NCBI RefSeq assembly: GCF_001457835.1
Contig: NZ_LN898230.1
Location: 1,524-65,523 of the forward strand
Source of the DNA: Fenollaria timonensis
GTDB lineage: Bacteria; Bacillota; Clostridia; Tissierellales; Peptoniphilaceae
Length of the DNA: 64,000 nt
Direction of reading: 5' to 3'
Part shown: piece after piece, positions 7,176-14,824 of the stretch
How positions within the stretch are numbered: the first letter of the stretch is position 1
Layout: every line of letters begins with the position of its first letter
Made by a program: the position numbers and the translations under genes
Notes under the pieces: generated by a model
What the model was told of the DNA's origin: nothing
Databases searched by the model: none
The model's input: only the letters and a program-made list of their open reading frames with translations

Positions 7176-8659
7176 GGCTGTATAATATCTATTGGGGAGT
7201 AAAACCTCAATAGATATTTTTTTGATAAAATTACAAAAAAAAGTTGCACTTGCACACATTTTATCCTATACTTAAAATACCACTACAACATAGGAGGTGT
7301 GTACAAGTGCAAGAATATAATACCATAAATTTGCTAGCTTGTAAAGATGTAGTTGTTAACAATTTTAAAGAAGGTGAAAATGTAGTAGTTATAGAAGCAC
7401 AGACAAAAAAGTTAAAAAGCTGCCCATACTGTGGTTCTAAACATATCTGGGTTCATGATCACAGAACTCAAAAGATAAAAGATACACAGATGCATGGTAA
7501 AAAATGCATAATAAACCTAAGAAAAACTAGGTACAACTGTAAGTGCTGCGGGAAAAGAATTGATAGCAAAACAGAACTAGTAGCAAAGAAAATGACCATG
7601 ACAAAAAGACTAGTAGCATCCATAGCTAGAGAGTTTAGAGAACTTTACTCAATAAAGTCAATATCAAGAAGATACTCAGTAAGCACATCAACAGTTACAA
7701 GAGTCCTATCTTACCTATCAGTAGAGAGAAAAAGTCTTCCAAAAGTACTTTTAATAGACGAGTTTAAAGGCGACAGCGGTTCATACAAGTATCAATGCTC
7801 ACTTCTAGATGGCATAACACATGAAATCATAGACATAGTTAAAAGTAGGCAAGAAAATATTTTGTTTGAATACTTTAAAAACATACCAAAAGAAGAAAGA
7901 GAAAATGTAAAGATATTTGTTAGCGATATGTCAAAAACATTTAAAAACGTTAAAAACGCATACTTTAAAAACGCAGTACACATAGCAGACAAATATCACT
8001 TCGTAAGACAAGTCTCTTGGAGCTTAGAAAACGTAAGAAAGAGAATACAAAAAGATACATCAGCAGAAATGAGAATATACCTAAAAAGAAGTAAAAGCAT
8101 ACTTACAAAACCAATGCCAAAACTTAATGATGATCAAAAGCGAGAAGCAGCTCTAATGCTAGAGATAAGCGAAGAGCTAAGACTAGCATATGGCTTAAAA
8201 GAATCCTTCTATCAAGAAGTTCTAGTGCAGAAAAACAAAGAACAAGCACAATACAAGGTAAACGCATGGATAGACATATGTAAAAAATCAAAACTTAAAG
8301 AGTTTAAATCATGTATAACAGCCTTTACAAACTGGTCTGATGAAATTACAAACTCATTTGACTACAAACATTCAAATGGAGCACTAGAAGGAAAACATAC
8401 AAAGATAAAGACACTAAAAAGAAACAGCTTTGGTATGAGAAACTTCGAGAGGTTCAGAAAAAGAATAATGCTTTTAGACTAAAATATATATATAAAACAT
8501 CATAAAAACCTAATAAGCCTATATAGGTTTATTAGTCATGCAAAAATTACATAAATTTGTGTTATTTTAAGTATATAAATTAAAAACGTGCAAATGTTAG
8601 TTTTAACATAAAAAGAGAGACTTAAATCAATAAGTCTCCCCAATATTTGACATAGAGCC
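7176..8659 (+). mobile_element. ISL3-family insertion sequence, copy 1 (1484 bp)
   Basis: The ends are fixed by comparison with the second copy at 46516-47999. The imperfect 22-bp terminal inverted repeats are GGCTGTATAATATCTATTGG.. on the left and, read inward from the right, GGCTCTATGTCAAATATTGG.., the GGCTCT start being typical of ISL3. An 8-bp direct repeat TTTAAATT flanks it (7168-7175 and 8660-8667), so it is a single clean insertion. It landed between the peptidase terminator and the end of the convergent ClbS-like gene and breaks neither. It carries one transposase gene, intact, so the element is probably still able to move. Confidence 0.95.
7307..8482 (+). CDS. ISL3-family transposase
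   Basis: 391 residues from a GTG at 7307, chosen because AGGAGGTGTG lies a few bases upstream; the reading frame is open further upstream but without a ribosome site. Domains in order: an N-terminal zinc ribbon (CPYCGSKHIWVHDH ... CKCCGKRI), a helix-turn-helix (SIKSISRRYSVSTSTVTRVL), then the RNase H-like DDE domain with LLIDEFKGD, FVSDMSKTFKN/HIADKYHFVRQ and the C-terminal Glu in NGALEGKHTKIK followed by R/K-rich FERFRKRI. All catalytic positions look intact. The translation is identical to that of the copy at 46647-47822. Confidence 0.96.
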   Translation: MQEYNTINLLACKDVVVNNFKEGENVVVIEAQTKKLKSCPYCGSKHIWVHDHRTQKIKDTQMHGKKCIINLRKTRYNCKCCGKRIDSKTELVAKKMTMTKRLVASIAREFRELYSIKSISRRYSVSTSTVTRVLSYLSVERKSLPKVLLIDEFKGDSGSYKYQCSLLDGITHEIIDIVKSRQENILFEYFKNIPKEERENVKIFVSDMSKTFKNVKNAYFKNAVHIADKYHFVRQVSWSLENVRKRIQKDTSAEMRIYLKRSKSILTKPMPKLNDDQKREAALMLEISEELRLAYGLKESFYQEVLVQKNKEQAQYKVNAWIDICKKSKLKEFKSCITAFTNWSDEITNSFDYKHSNGALEGKHTKIKTLKRNSFGMRNFERFRKRIMLLD

Positions 8660-8669
8660 TTTAAATTTC

Positions 8670-9188
8670 TTATAGAGCAAGCTTTTTCCACTTGCGGATT
8701 TTCGTTCTAAAAGTGCCAAATGGAGCGACTGTATTTACGTGAATAAACTTGTAAACTTCCCATGTAGCTGTTTTTGTTGCTTCATCAGCCCACTTCCTCA
8801 TATGAGGCTTAAATAATTCATCATCGCTTAATGAGTCAATCATTTCACATATGGCAGCAACATTGTCAATTAGCTTATCTTTTAGTTCACTAAGAGATAG
8901 ACTTGCATACGTATCAGTAAAGTATTGGTATAGTTTGCCGAGCTCATTCCATTTGAATTTATCTGATGGAGTTTTTGCTTCAATGCCATTTCTTTCATCA
9001 CGCTCCCATTGTAATAAGAGAGATGTCCATCCGAGCTGATAGGCAAGGTTCTCAGCAGGCGTTCTATCTACTTCATCTACTCGTGTATCCTTTAGATTTT
9101 CTGGAATATTTCCAAATTCAGCGATGTATTTTTCAAAGCTTTTATTGATTTCTGATTTTAATTCTTCTTTATTTTTATAAGTTCTCAT
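8670..9188 (-). CDS. ClbS/DfsB family four-helix-bundle protein
   Basis: 172 residues. MRTYKNKEELKSEINKSFEKYIAEF, the DRTPAENLAYQLGWTSLLL segment and the C-terminal PFGTFRTKIRKWKK motif are those of the ClbS/DfsB (DUF1706) family. ClbS of Escherichia coli protects against colibactin by opening its cyclopropane, but most family members are uncharacterised, and there is no colibactin-like pathway here. Its stop codon is 10 bases from the ISL3 element, which arrived from the other side and did not damage it. On the minus strand it follows the BRO-N fragment; AAGGAAGAAAAA precedes the start. Confidence 0.85.
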   Translation of the reverse strand: MRTYKNKEELKSEINKSFEKYIAEFGNIPENLKDTRVDEVDRTPAENLAYQLGWTSLLLQWERDERNGIEAKTPSDKFKWNELGKLYQYFTDTYASLSLSELKDKLIDNVAAICEMIDSLSDDELFKPHMRKWADEATKTATWEVYKFIHVNTVAPFGTFRTKIRKWKKLAL

Positions 9189-9255
9189 TTTTTCTTCCTT
9201 ATTATTATAATATTGGTAATACGTTTCTTCGGTTTGTGATAATTTGTCATGAACT

Positions 9256-9483
9256 CTATATTTTACCGTCAGCAGCTTCCATTTTCAACTGGATACAATT
9301 TGTAGCCAGTTCATTTCCTTCATTATTTAGCCTTGTCTTCAAAACGCTCCAATATTTTTGCGGATTATCACTTTCTGTAAGTACACCTAAAATATCAACA
9401 ATAGAAAAGTACCACTCTTCTTTTTCGTTATCCCATGCTGAACGTATTTGTCTTCCTTCAAATAATTTAATTTCGTTATCCAT
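9256..9483 (-). pseudogene. BRO-N-type antirepressor, N-terminal fragment (75 aa)
   Basis: The start MDNEIKLFEGRQIRSAWDNEKEEWYFSIVDILGVLTE is that of the BRO-N/phage antirepressor family found in prophages and mobile elements. GAGGTG sits five bases before the ATG at 9483. The family normally runs on past 'KMEAADGK' into a longer DNA-binding and C-terminal domain; here a stop comes two codons after that phrase. The 67 bases up to the ClbS-like start show no continuation. I read it as a truncated phage-derived gene that may still make a short peptide. Confidence 0.65.
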
Positions 9484-9624
9484 TTTACACCTCAATAGTA
9501 TCTTTTAAAATAAATTCATATCTATATTTATATTATATCATATTTATAAGTTTAAAACATTTACAATATTTCCATAGATAAAAAACGAATTTTGTAGTAT
9601 AATCATTAGAGGAGGAGATTCTAG

Positions 9625-10308
9625 GTGAATTACGAAAAATTTTACTACATAGCAGAAATCATCGGTACCGTGGCCTTTGCCTCATCGGGCACGCTTGTCG
9701 CAATCAGAAAGGGCATGGACGTCTTTGGCATCGTGGTTCTTGCGATAATCACAGCTATTGGAGGCGGTGTCATTCGTGACATCACCGTAGGTATCACGCC
9801 GCCCATGGCATTTAGAGACAACACATACACAGTAGTTGCCATCGTTACTGCGCTCGTTTTGATACTATTTTTGTCGAAAAAAATCAAATTTCTAAGATTA
9901 AATACAGTTAACAGAAACTTTATGATTAAATACACACAAGTCGCGTCAGTGCTCGACGCCATCGGCCTTGGCCTGTTCACAGTCAGCGGCGTAAGCGTCG
10001 CCATGGTCAGAGGCTACTCGAACAACCCATTTTTGATGATCTTCGTCGGAGTCATCACCGGTTGCGGCGGCGGAGTTTTGAGAGACCTTCTTTCAGACAC
10101 CATCCCGATTATATTCACGAAAAACACCATATACGCAGTTGCCTCGCTTTTGGGCGCAGTCGTGTTTATAGTTTTGAGACCATATGGAGCGAACTTCTCC
10201 TTCTTTATGGGCGCCCTAACCACTGTTGTTATCAGACTTCTGTCGATGAAGTATAGGTGGAGTCTGCCAGACGTTTCATCTGACCTTGTCGATGGGGACG
10301 ACGCTTAA
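9625..10308 (+). CDS. TRIC/UPF0126 family trimeric intracellular cation channel-type membrane protein
   Basis: 227 residues, GTG start at 9625 with AGGAGGAG upstream. Two similar halves each contain a glycine-rich motif, AIGGGVIRDITVG and GCGGGVLRDLLSD, as in bacterial TRIC (YicG/UPF0126) proteins, with about seven membrane segments overall. Bacterial TRIC proteins form homotrimeric K+/cation channels in the plasma membrane. The start AEIIGTVAFASSGTLVAIRKGMD is also typical. The gene is monocistronic with its own terminator. Its codon third positions are richer in C than those of neighbouring genes. Confidence 0.92.
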   Translation: MNYEKFYYIAEIIGTVAFASSGTLVAIRKGMDVFGIVVLAIITAIGGGVIRDITVGITPPMAFRDNTYTVVAIVTALVLILFLSKKIKFLRLNTVNRNFMIKYTQVASVLDAIGLGLFTVSGVSVAMVRGYSNNPFLMIFVGVITGCGGGVLRDLLSDTIPIIFTKNTIYAVASLLGAVVFIVLRPYGANFSFFMGALTTVVIRLLSMKYRWSLPDVSSDLVDGDDA

Positions 10309-10335
10309 GCAAATTTAATACAGATTTTACTTTAG

Positions 10336-10368
10336 AAAGCTTTGTTTATGCATGAACAAGGCTTTTTC
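10336..10368 (+). terminator. Intrinsic terminator of the TRIC gene
   Basis: AAAGCTTTGTT (10336-10346), 8-base loop, AACAAGGCTTT (10355-10365), T-run. Confidence 0.85.
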
Positions 10369-10388
10369 TATGCGAATGGCTGGGCCAC

Positions 10389-10535
10389 TGTGTATAAAAC
10401 TGTGGATAAGTCTGTGGATAGATTATAAATCACAAGAAAATAGCTTTGTCAAGTGCTATTTTTGTGAAAAATGCCTGTGGATATTGTGGATAAGCTTGTG
10501 TATAAATGTAAAATAGCAATTTCCAGTGTGGATAT
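10389..10535. other. Cluster of seven DnaA-box-like 9-mers (candidate replication or titration site)
   Basis: All boxes point the same way; read on the minus strand they are TTATACACA (10389-10397, 10497-10505) and TTATCCACA (10401-10409, 10485-10493), all perfect matches to TTATNCACA, plus three one-mismatch boxes TGTGGATAG (10413-10421) and TGTGGATAT (10476-10484, 10527-10535). An AT-rich stretch (about 10541-10615) lies on the right. No dnaA, dnaN or rpmH is in the window. It could be oriC separated from dnaA, or a DnaA-titrating cluster as known in Bacillus subtilis and at datA in E. coli. This region accounts for most of the 375-base gap between genes. Confidence 0.75.
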
Positions 10536-10620
10536 CTATGTGAGTAAGTAAATTATTAAATTTTTTAAATATTTGTAAGCTTAGTATTAAAAATATTTAT
10601 AAGGAATAAGACCATTTCCA

Positions 10621-10649
10621 TTGCTTTTATATTTCTTTAGTAGTATAAT
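10621..10649 (+). promoter_or_regulatory. Predicted promoter of the stalk-domain protein
   Basis: TTGCTT (10621-10626), 17 bases, TATAAT (10644-10649); the ATG is 35 bases further on. Confidence 0.65.
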
Positions 10650-10683
10650 AAAGTTAATAAATCTATTAAGGAGGAATTATATT

Positions 10684-12225
10684 ATGAAGAAGAAAATTTC
10701 ACTGTTACTTGCTATCTTAATGCTTGTAACACTAATCCCAACAGCATTTGCTGAATCAAAAACAGTAGATGCAGTCAAAAACACTAAAAAGGTGACACTT
10801 GACGGAGAAGAAGTCATGGTCGGCGCATACGACGTAGAAGGCTACAACTACTTAAAGCTTAGAGACGTAGCAGCAATACTTAACGGCAAAAAATGCCAAT
10901 TCGATGTAGGATATGACAAGCCAACAAAATTAATCACAGTTGAATTAGCAAAAGGCTATGAAAAAGTTGAAGGCAATTTAGTCGAAATTAAGGACGAAAA
11001 AGCAAAAGCAATCGTATCAGTTAAGAAGATACTTGTTAATGGCGAAGAAAAAGAAGTAAAAACAGCACTAATTAACGAAAACAATTACATGCAATTAAGA
11101 GACCTTGGTACACTTGTAGGACTAGGTGTTGGATACGACAAAGTGAACAAAGTTATCCAGCTAAAGAGTGATGCAGAAGCAAAAGAAGAATCTCCTCGTT
11201 ATGTAATGATTAAGTCTAAGCTTTATAAAGATACAGGCGAAATCAACAAGAATATGACTTGTGGAACTATGGATGGAAAGATATTAACAACTGTTGATGC
11301 TAAAGAAATGCCTAAAAAAGATAATGAATCAAACTTTGGTATTGGATATGAATATCAAATTGGCGGCGAAGATGGCAGCATAACAGTAGAGATTGATGAC
11401 AAGTGCTTAATTTTTAAAGAAGTAAAAGAAGAAGAAAAGACTGAAGATAAAAAAGATGAAAAGAAAGAAGAAAAGAAGGAAGAAGCTAGTGAAAAAAATA
11501 TAAAAGTGCTTAAGACTGATAATTTTGATGAGCTTGAAACTACTAAATTAGATGCTATAATCAAGCTTCATGATATGTTTGCAGCTTATACTAAAGATGA
11601 TTACATTGTTGGAGGGAGTGCGATTTTAGATGCAATACCATTCTCTGAATATATGATTACTTTAAAGAACATGGCTAAGCTAGTTGGTACTGATATTTAC
11701 CTAGAAGATCGTACAGTTAGTAAGAGAATAGAAGAAATTGATGGCAAAAAATATTATGTTGCTGAGATTAAATATGCTAATGGCTCTTCTATAATACAAA
11801 AATTACCTTTTGAACAAGATGGCGATAACATCACTATGGCAACTACTGCCGGTATTATGGCTTTAATTGCTAAAGATTATGAAAAAGATTCTATATTAAA
11901 GAAAGGATCAGAATTTATCACTACTAAAGTAAAAGCTTTCCATGACGCTTTATGTGACAAGAATTATAAGACAGCTGCTGAAGCGCTTAATGAGTTAAAC
12001 TTTAAAGCTGATGAAGAAAATGTTAAGAAGACAGCTGAACTAAGACTTAAAAATGCAAAAGAGCTTGGCGAAGAAGTTTTTGTAAAGGATTATGATTTTA
12101 CATTTAAAGAATATGAATCTGGTGTTGTATGTAAGTTTAAATACAAGAACGGAGCAAGCTTTGAAGTATATATTGGTGATCAATTCTCTGGTTTAGGAAC
12201 TTTTGTTTTACCAAAAGAACAATAG
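10684..12225 (+). CDS. Secreted copper amine oxidase N-terminal-like (stalk) domain protein
   Basis: 513 residues from the ATG at 10684, preceded by AAGGAGG (10668-10674). A signal peptide is clear (MKKKISLLLAILMLVTLIPTAFA, cleavage near AFA-ES). Then come two stalk-domain repeats: VTLDGEEVMVGAYDVEGYNYLKLRDVAAIL and ILVNGEEKEVKTALINENNYMQLRDLGTLV, both with the (Y/N)YLxLRD motif of the copper-amine-oxidase-N family, which in Firmicutes is usually a non-catalytic extracellular module. A highly charged linker rich in Glu and Lys (about residues 255-280) leads to an unrecognised C-terminal region of about 230 residues. No membrane anchor or cell-wall motif is seen, so it is probably released or held by other proteins. 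The gene has its own promoter and terminator. Confidence 0.85.
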   Translation: MKKKISLLLAILMLVTLIPTAFAESKTVDAVKNTKKVTLDGEEVMVGAYDVEGYNYLKLRDVAAILNGKKCQFDVGYDKPTKLITVELAKGYEKVEGNLVEIKDEKAKAIVSVKKILVNGEEKEVKTALINENNYMQLRDLGTLVGLGVGYDKVNKVIQLKSDAEAKEESPRYVMIKSKLYKDTGEINKNMTCGTMDGKILTTVDAKEMPKKDNESNFGIGYEYQIGGEDGSITVEIDDKCLIFKEVKEEEKTEDKKDEKKEEKKEEASEKNIKVLKTDNFDELETTKLDAIIKLHDMFAAYTKDDYIVGGSAILDAIPFSEYMITLKNMAKLVGTDIYLEDRTVSKRIEEIDGKKYYVAEIKYANGSSIIQKLPFEQDGDNITMATTAGIMALIAKDYEKDSILKKGSEFITTKVKAFHDALCDKNYKTAAEALNELNFKADEENVKKTAELRLKNAKELGEEVFVKDYDFTFKEYESGVVCKFKYKNGASFEVYIGDQFSGLGTFVLPKEQ

Positions 12226-12253
12226 TTGATAGTATCAATTAAATCAAAAAATT

Positions 12254-12276
12254 GGGAGCGGAAAGCTCCCTTTTTT
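12254..12276. terminator. Bidirectional intrinsic terminator
   Basis: GGGAGC-GGAAA-GCTCCC with TTTTTT on the plus side and AATTTTTTT on the minus side. It serves the stalk-domain gene and the convergent DUF3841 gene. Confidence 0.9.
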
Positions 12277-12280
12277 AGTC

Positions 12281-13051
12281 TTATATACTAAATCCATTAG
12301 CAAATTGAATTTTGCGAAATATTTTGATGAATAAGGCGAAGTACAGTGAGTGAGCGACTGAGCTGTACAAGTGCGTACGCGGAAGGAACGAGCGAGCGAA
12401 ACGAGCCGCATTCGCAAAATAGACGCAAAATTTACTTATCCAAGTCTCTTCCATATCCTTCACCACTTCAAAAAAGTCATCTCCCGGATAAATTATATGC
12501 TTAATCCACTCTTCCTTGATCTGCCAAAGATTTGCCTGAACGACGAACTCGCTTCTATCGGTAATCTCGAAGATCCTCTCCCAGCTATTTACAATTTTCT
12601 CTCTTATATCGTCATACATCTCATTATATTTTCTATCAAATATATTGAAGCTGTGGTCTATGCCGCGCGACTTGAGCTCTTTTTCAAAGCGTTTTTCATC
12701 ACCCGCATCAAGTGGCACGTACTGATTATTTAAAACGAGGTCCCACTTAGCTCCATCGAAGTAGATGACTTCGCTCTTCGGAACTGTCATCGCATAAACT
12801 ACTTCTTTGTGAATGGGCTTGAGGCAGTTCTCTTTCGAGACGCTGCACCATATTGGGTAGCTGATCTCGTCTGGTTTAGGAACTATTTGCGAAGCCATTT
12901 TCACGAAGTAATCATATTTTTCTAAGAAAAAGTCCGAAATGTCTTTCATATGTAAGCCGACATAGAGCCTTTTGTTTTGTATGACGCCTTTGTTTTTTAG
13001 CTCGTATATGCTATTCTCATGTTGTCTTGTGTAAAGATTAACGTATTCCAT
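12281..13051 (-). CDS. DUF3841 family protein with repeat-derived C-terminus
   Basis: 256 residues from the ATG at 13051, five bases after AGGTGA; a GTG at 13060 is the alternative. LYTRQHENSIYELKNKGVI, HMKDISDFFLEKYDYFVKMASQIVPKP and YPIWCSVS are characteristic of DUF3841, a family of unknown function. The body up to about EETWISKF is ordinary. From there to the stop (about 45 residues, CVYFANAARFARSFLPRTHLYSS...) the frame runs through an intergenic repeat (about 12310-12425) also found in two other places, so this tail is not part of the family and was probably gained when the repeat entered the 3' end. No partner genes are adjacent. Confidence 0.75.
   Translation of the reverse strand: MEYVNLYTRQHENSIYELKNKGVIQNKRLYVGLHMKDISDFFLEKYDYFVKMASQIVPKPDEISYPIWCSVSKENCLKPIHKEVVYAMTVPKSEVIYFDGAKWDLVLNNQYVPLDAGDEKRFEKELKSRGIDHSFNIFDRKYNEMYDDIREKIVNSWERIFEITDRSEFVVQANLWQIKEEWIKHIIYPGDDFFEVVKDMEETWISKFCVYFANAARFARSFLPRTHLYSSVAHSLYFALFIKIFRKIQFANGFSI
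12310..12425 (-). repeat. Intergenic palindrome-rich repeat, copy A (inside the DUF3841 3' end)
   Basis: Read on the minus strand it has TTTTGCGAATGCGGC, CGCTCGTTCCTTCCGC, GTACGCACTTGTACAG and CTGTACTTCGCC. Order and motifs match copies at 18722-18850 and 60729-60852, although this copy is the most divergent. It contains a GTACAG/CTGTAC stem at the place where the others have GTAC or GTAT/ATAC stems. Confidence 0.5.
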
Positions 13052-13103
13052 GTTTATCACCTAAGTATTTATACCCAATATTTCGATTTTGGAATTTTAA
13101 TCC

Positions 13104-13132
13104 TTGACTATAAATAATTTCTATGATATAAT
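13104..13132 (+). promoter_or_regulatory. Predicted promoter of the hut operon leader
   Basis: TTGACT (13104-13109), 17 bases, TATAAT (13127-13132). The leader ORF starts 23 bases later and hutH 141 bases later, with a terminator between. Confidence 0.75.
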
Positions 13133-13154
13133 ACTTAAGGATGAGGTGAGGGGT

Positions 13155-13208
13155 ATGATGTACATACATTTTAATTTTATTGCTCACAATTTTAATAATA
13201 ATAGATAA
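13155..13208 (+). CDS. 17-codon leader ORF before hutH (candidate regulatory peptide)
   Basis: GAGGTGAGGGG directly precedes an ATG-ATG, and the frame reads MMYIHFNFIAHNFNNNR before TAA at 13206-13208. Two of 17 codons are histidine and six are asparagine. The 5' arm of an intrinsic terminator begins only two bases after the stop codon, so a ribosome resting on the stop would physically cover that arm. This geometry is like tnaC of the tryptophanase operon, where the stalled ribosome allows read-through when the substrate is plentiful. That the peptide senses histidine is inference. Confidence 0.55.
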   Translation: MMYIHFNFIAHNFNNNR

Positions 13209-13210
13209 GA

Positions 13211-13234
13211 GGAACGCCACGTGCGTTCCTTTTT
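13211..13234 (+). terminator. Terminator between the hut promoter and hutH (candidate attenuator)
   Basis: GGAACGC (13211-13217), loop CACGT, GCGTTCC (13223-13229), TTTTT. No other promoter is evident in the 38 bases between it and hutH, so read-through must be controlled if hutH depends on the promoter at 13104. Confidence 0.85.
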
Positions 13235-13272
13235 ACTTTATCAGAGTACTAACTTAGTAAAAGGAGGATATT

Positions 13273-14802
13273 ATGGACAAGATCGTTATCAATGGAAATG
13301 ACCTTACTATCGAAGATGTTGTAAAGGTAGCAAGATGTCACGCAGAGGTTGAAATCTCTAAGGATGCAAAGGAAAGAATCATTGCATCAAGAAAACTTGT
13401 TGACAAGTTTGTTGAAGAAGAAAGGGTTATCTACGGAATCACAACTGGTTTCGGTAAATTCTCTGAAGTACATATCTCTAAGGATATGACTAAGAATTTA
13501 CAAAAGAATTTAATTATGTCTCACTCATGTGGTGTTGGCGAATTATTTGACGAAGACATCGTTAGAGCCATCATCTTATTAAGAGCTAACTCTTTATCAA
13601 AGGGTTATTCTGGTGCAAGACTTGAAACTATCGAAACACTAGTTGCTATGCTAAACAAGGGTGTTACACCATGTATACCTGAAAAGGGTTCACTAGGTGC
13701 ATCTGGAGACTTAGCTCCACTTGCTCACATGGTTTTACCTATGCTTGGTCTAGGCGAAGCTTTCTATGAAGGCAAGAAGATGACTGGTAAGGAAGCTATG
13801 GACAAGGCTGGTATCGAAACTATTGAATTAACTAGCAAGGAAGGCCTAGCTCTTATCAATGGTACTCAAGTACTAACTGCTGTTGGTACATTAACTTTAT
13901 ATGATGCTATGAAGCTTGCAAAATTAGCTGACGTTGCTACATCTCTTACAATGGAAGCTATGGGCGGCATCATCGATGCATTTGATGAAAGAATCGCTGA
14001 CGTTAGGAAGCATCAAGGCATGTATGACACTTCATACAATGTAAGAGCGATACTTGAAGGATCAAAGAACATCACTCGCCAAGGCGACTTAAGAGTACAA
14101 GATGCTTACTCACTAAGATGCGTTCCACAAATTCACTGCGCTTCAAAAGATACATTCAATTTTGTAAAGAATAAAGTTGATATCGAAATCAACTCTGTTA
14201 CTGACAACCCAATCATCTTCCCTGATGATGAAGCAGTTATCAGTGCTGGTAACTTCCACGGCGAACCAATGGCTCTACCATTTGACTTTTTAGGTATTGG
14301 TATTAGTGAAATAGCTAACGTATCCGAAAGAAGACTTGAAAGACTAGTAAACCCAGCATTATCAGAAGGTCTACCAGCTTTCTTAGTTAAGGAAGGCGGA
14401 GTAAACTCTGGCTACATGATAGTTCAATACGCTGCTGCAGCTCTTGTTAGCGAAAATAAGGTTTTAGCTCATCCAGCAAGTGTTGACTCTATCCCAAGTT
14501 CAGCTAACCAAGAAGACTTAGTATCTATGGGTACTATAGCTGCTAGAAAGGCTAGAGAAATCTATCTAAACGCAAGAAAAGTTGTAGCTATGGAAATGTT
14601 TGCTGCATGCCAAGCTATTGACATAAGAGGAGACAAGGGTCTTGGTAAAGGTACTAAGGCTGCTTACGACGAAGTAAGAAAAGTAATAGACTACATCGAC
14701 AAAGACAAGGTTATGTACTTTGAAATCAATAAGGCTGAAGAATTATTAGCTGATGACAAGGTTCTTAACGCTGTTGAAGAAGCTGTAGGAGCACTTAAAT
14801 AG
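13273..14802 (+). CDS. hutH: Histidine ammonia-lyase
   Basis: 509 residues, normal for the family; AAGGAGG before the ATG. It deaminates histidine to urocanate and ammonia, the first step of histidine catabolism. The GSLGASGDLAPLAHM motif supplies the Ala143-Ser144-Gly145 that cyclises to the MIO electrophile. Also present are the catalytic-loop YGITTGFGKF, the NGTQVLTA segment and QDAYSLRCVPQIHCA. It is first of four genes (hutH-hutU-hutI-regulator); the stop is 22 bases before hutU. A promoter, leader ORF and terminator precede it. Confidence 0.98.
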   Translation: MDKIVINGNDLTIEDVVKVARCHAEVEISKDAKERIIASRKLVDKFVEEERVIYGITTGFGKFSEVHISKDMTKNLQKNLIMSHSCGVGELFDEDIVRAIILLRANSLSKGYSGARLETIETLVAMLNKGVTPCIPEKGSLGASGDLAPLAHMVLPMLGLGEAFYEGKKMTGKEAMDKAGIETIELTSKEGLALINGTQVLTAVGTLTLYDAMKLAKLADVATSLTMEAMGGIIDAFDERIADVRKHQGMYDTSYNVRAILEGSKNITRQGDLRVQDAYSLRCVPQIHCASKDTFNFVKNKVDIEINSVTDNPIIFPDDEAVISAGNFHGEPMALPFDFLGIGISEIANVSERRLERLVNPALSEGLPAFLVKEGGVNSGYMIVQYAAAALVSENKVLAHPASVDSIPSSANQEDLVSMGTIAARKAREIYLNARKVVAMEMFAACQAIDIRGDKGLGKGTKAAYDEVRKVIDYIDKDKVMYFEINKAEELLADDKVLNAVEEAVGALK

Positions 14803-14824
14803 ATATTAAGTAAGGAGGTTACTT

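Noticed and set aside
13038-13220. Minus-strand 60-codon frame covering the hut leader
   Set aside because: It runs against a good plus-strand promoter, leader ORF and terminator and has no ribosome site.
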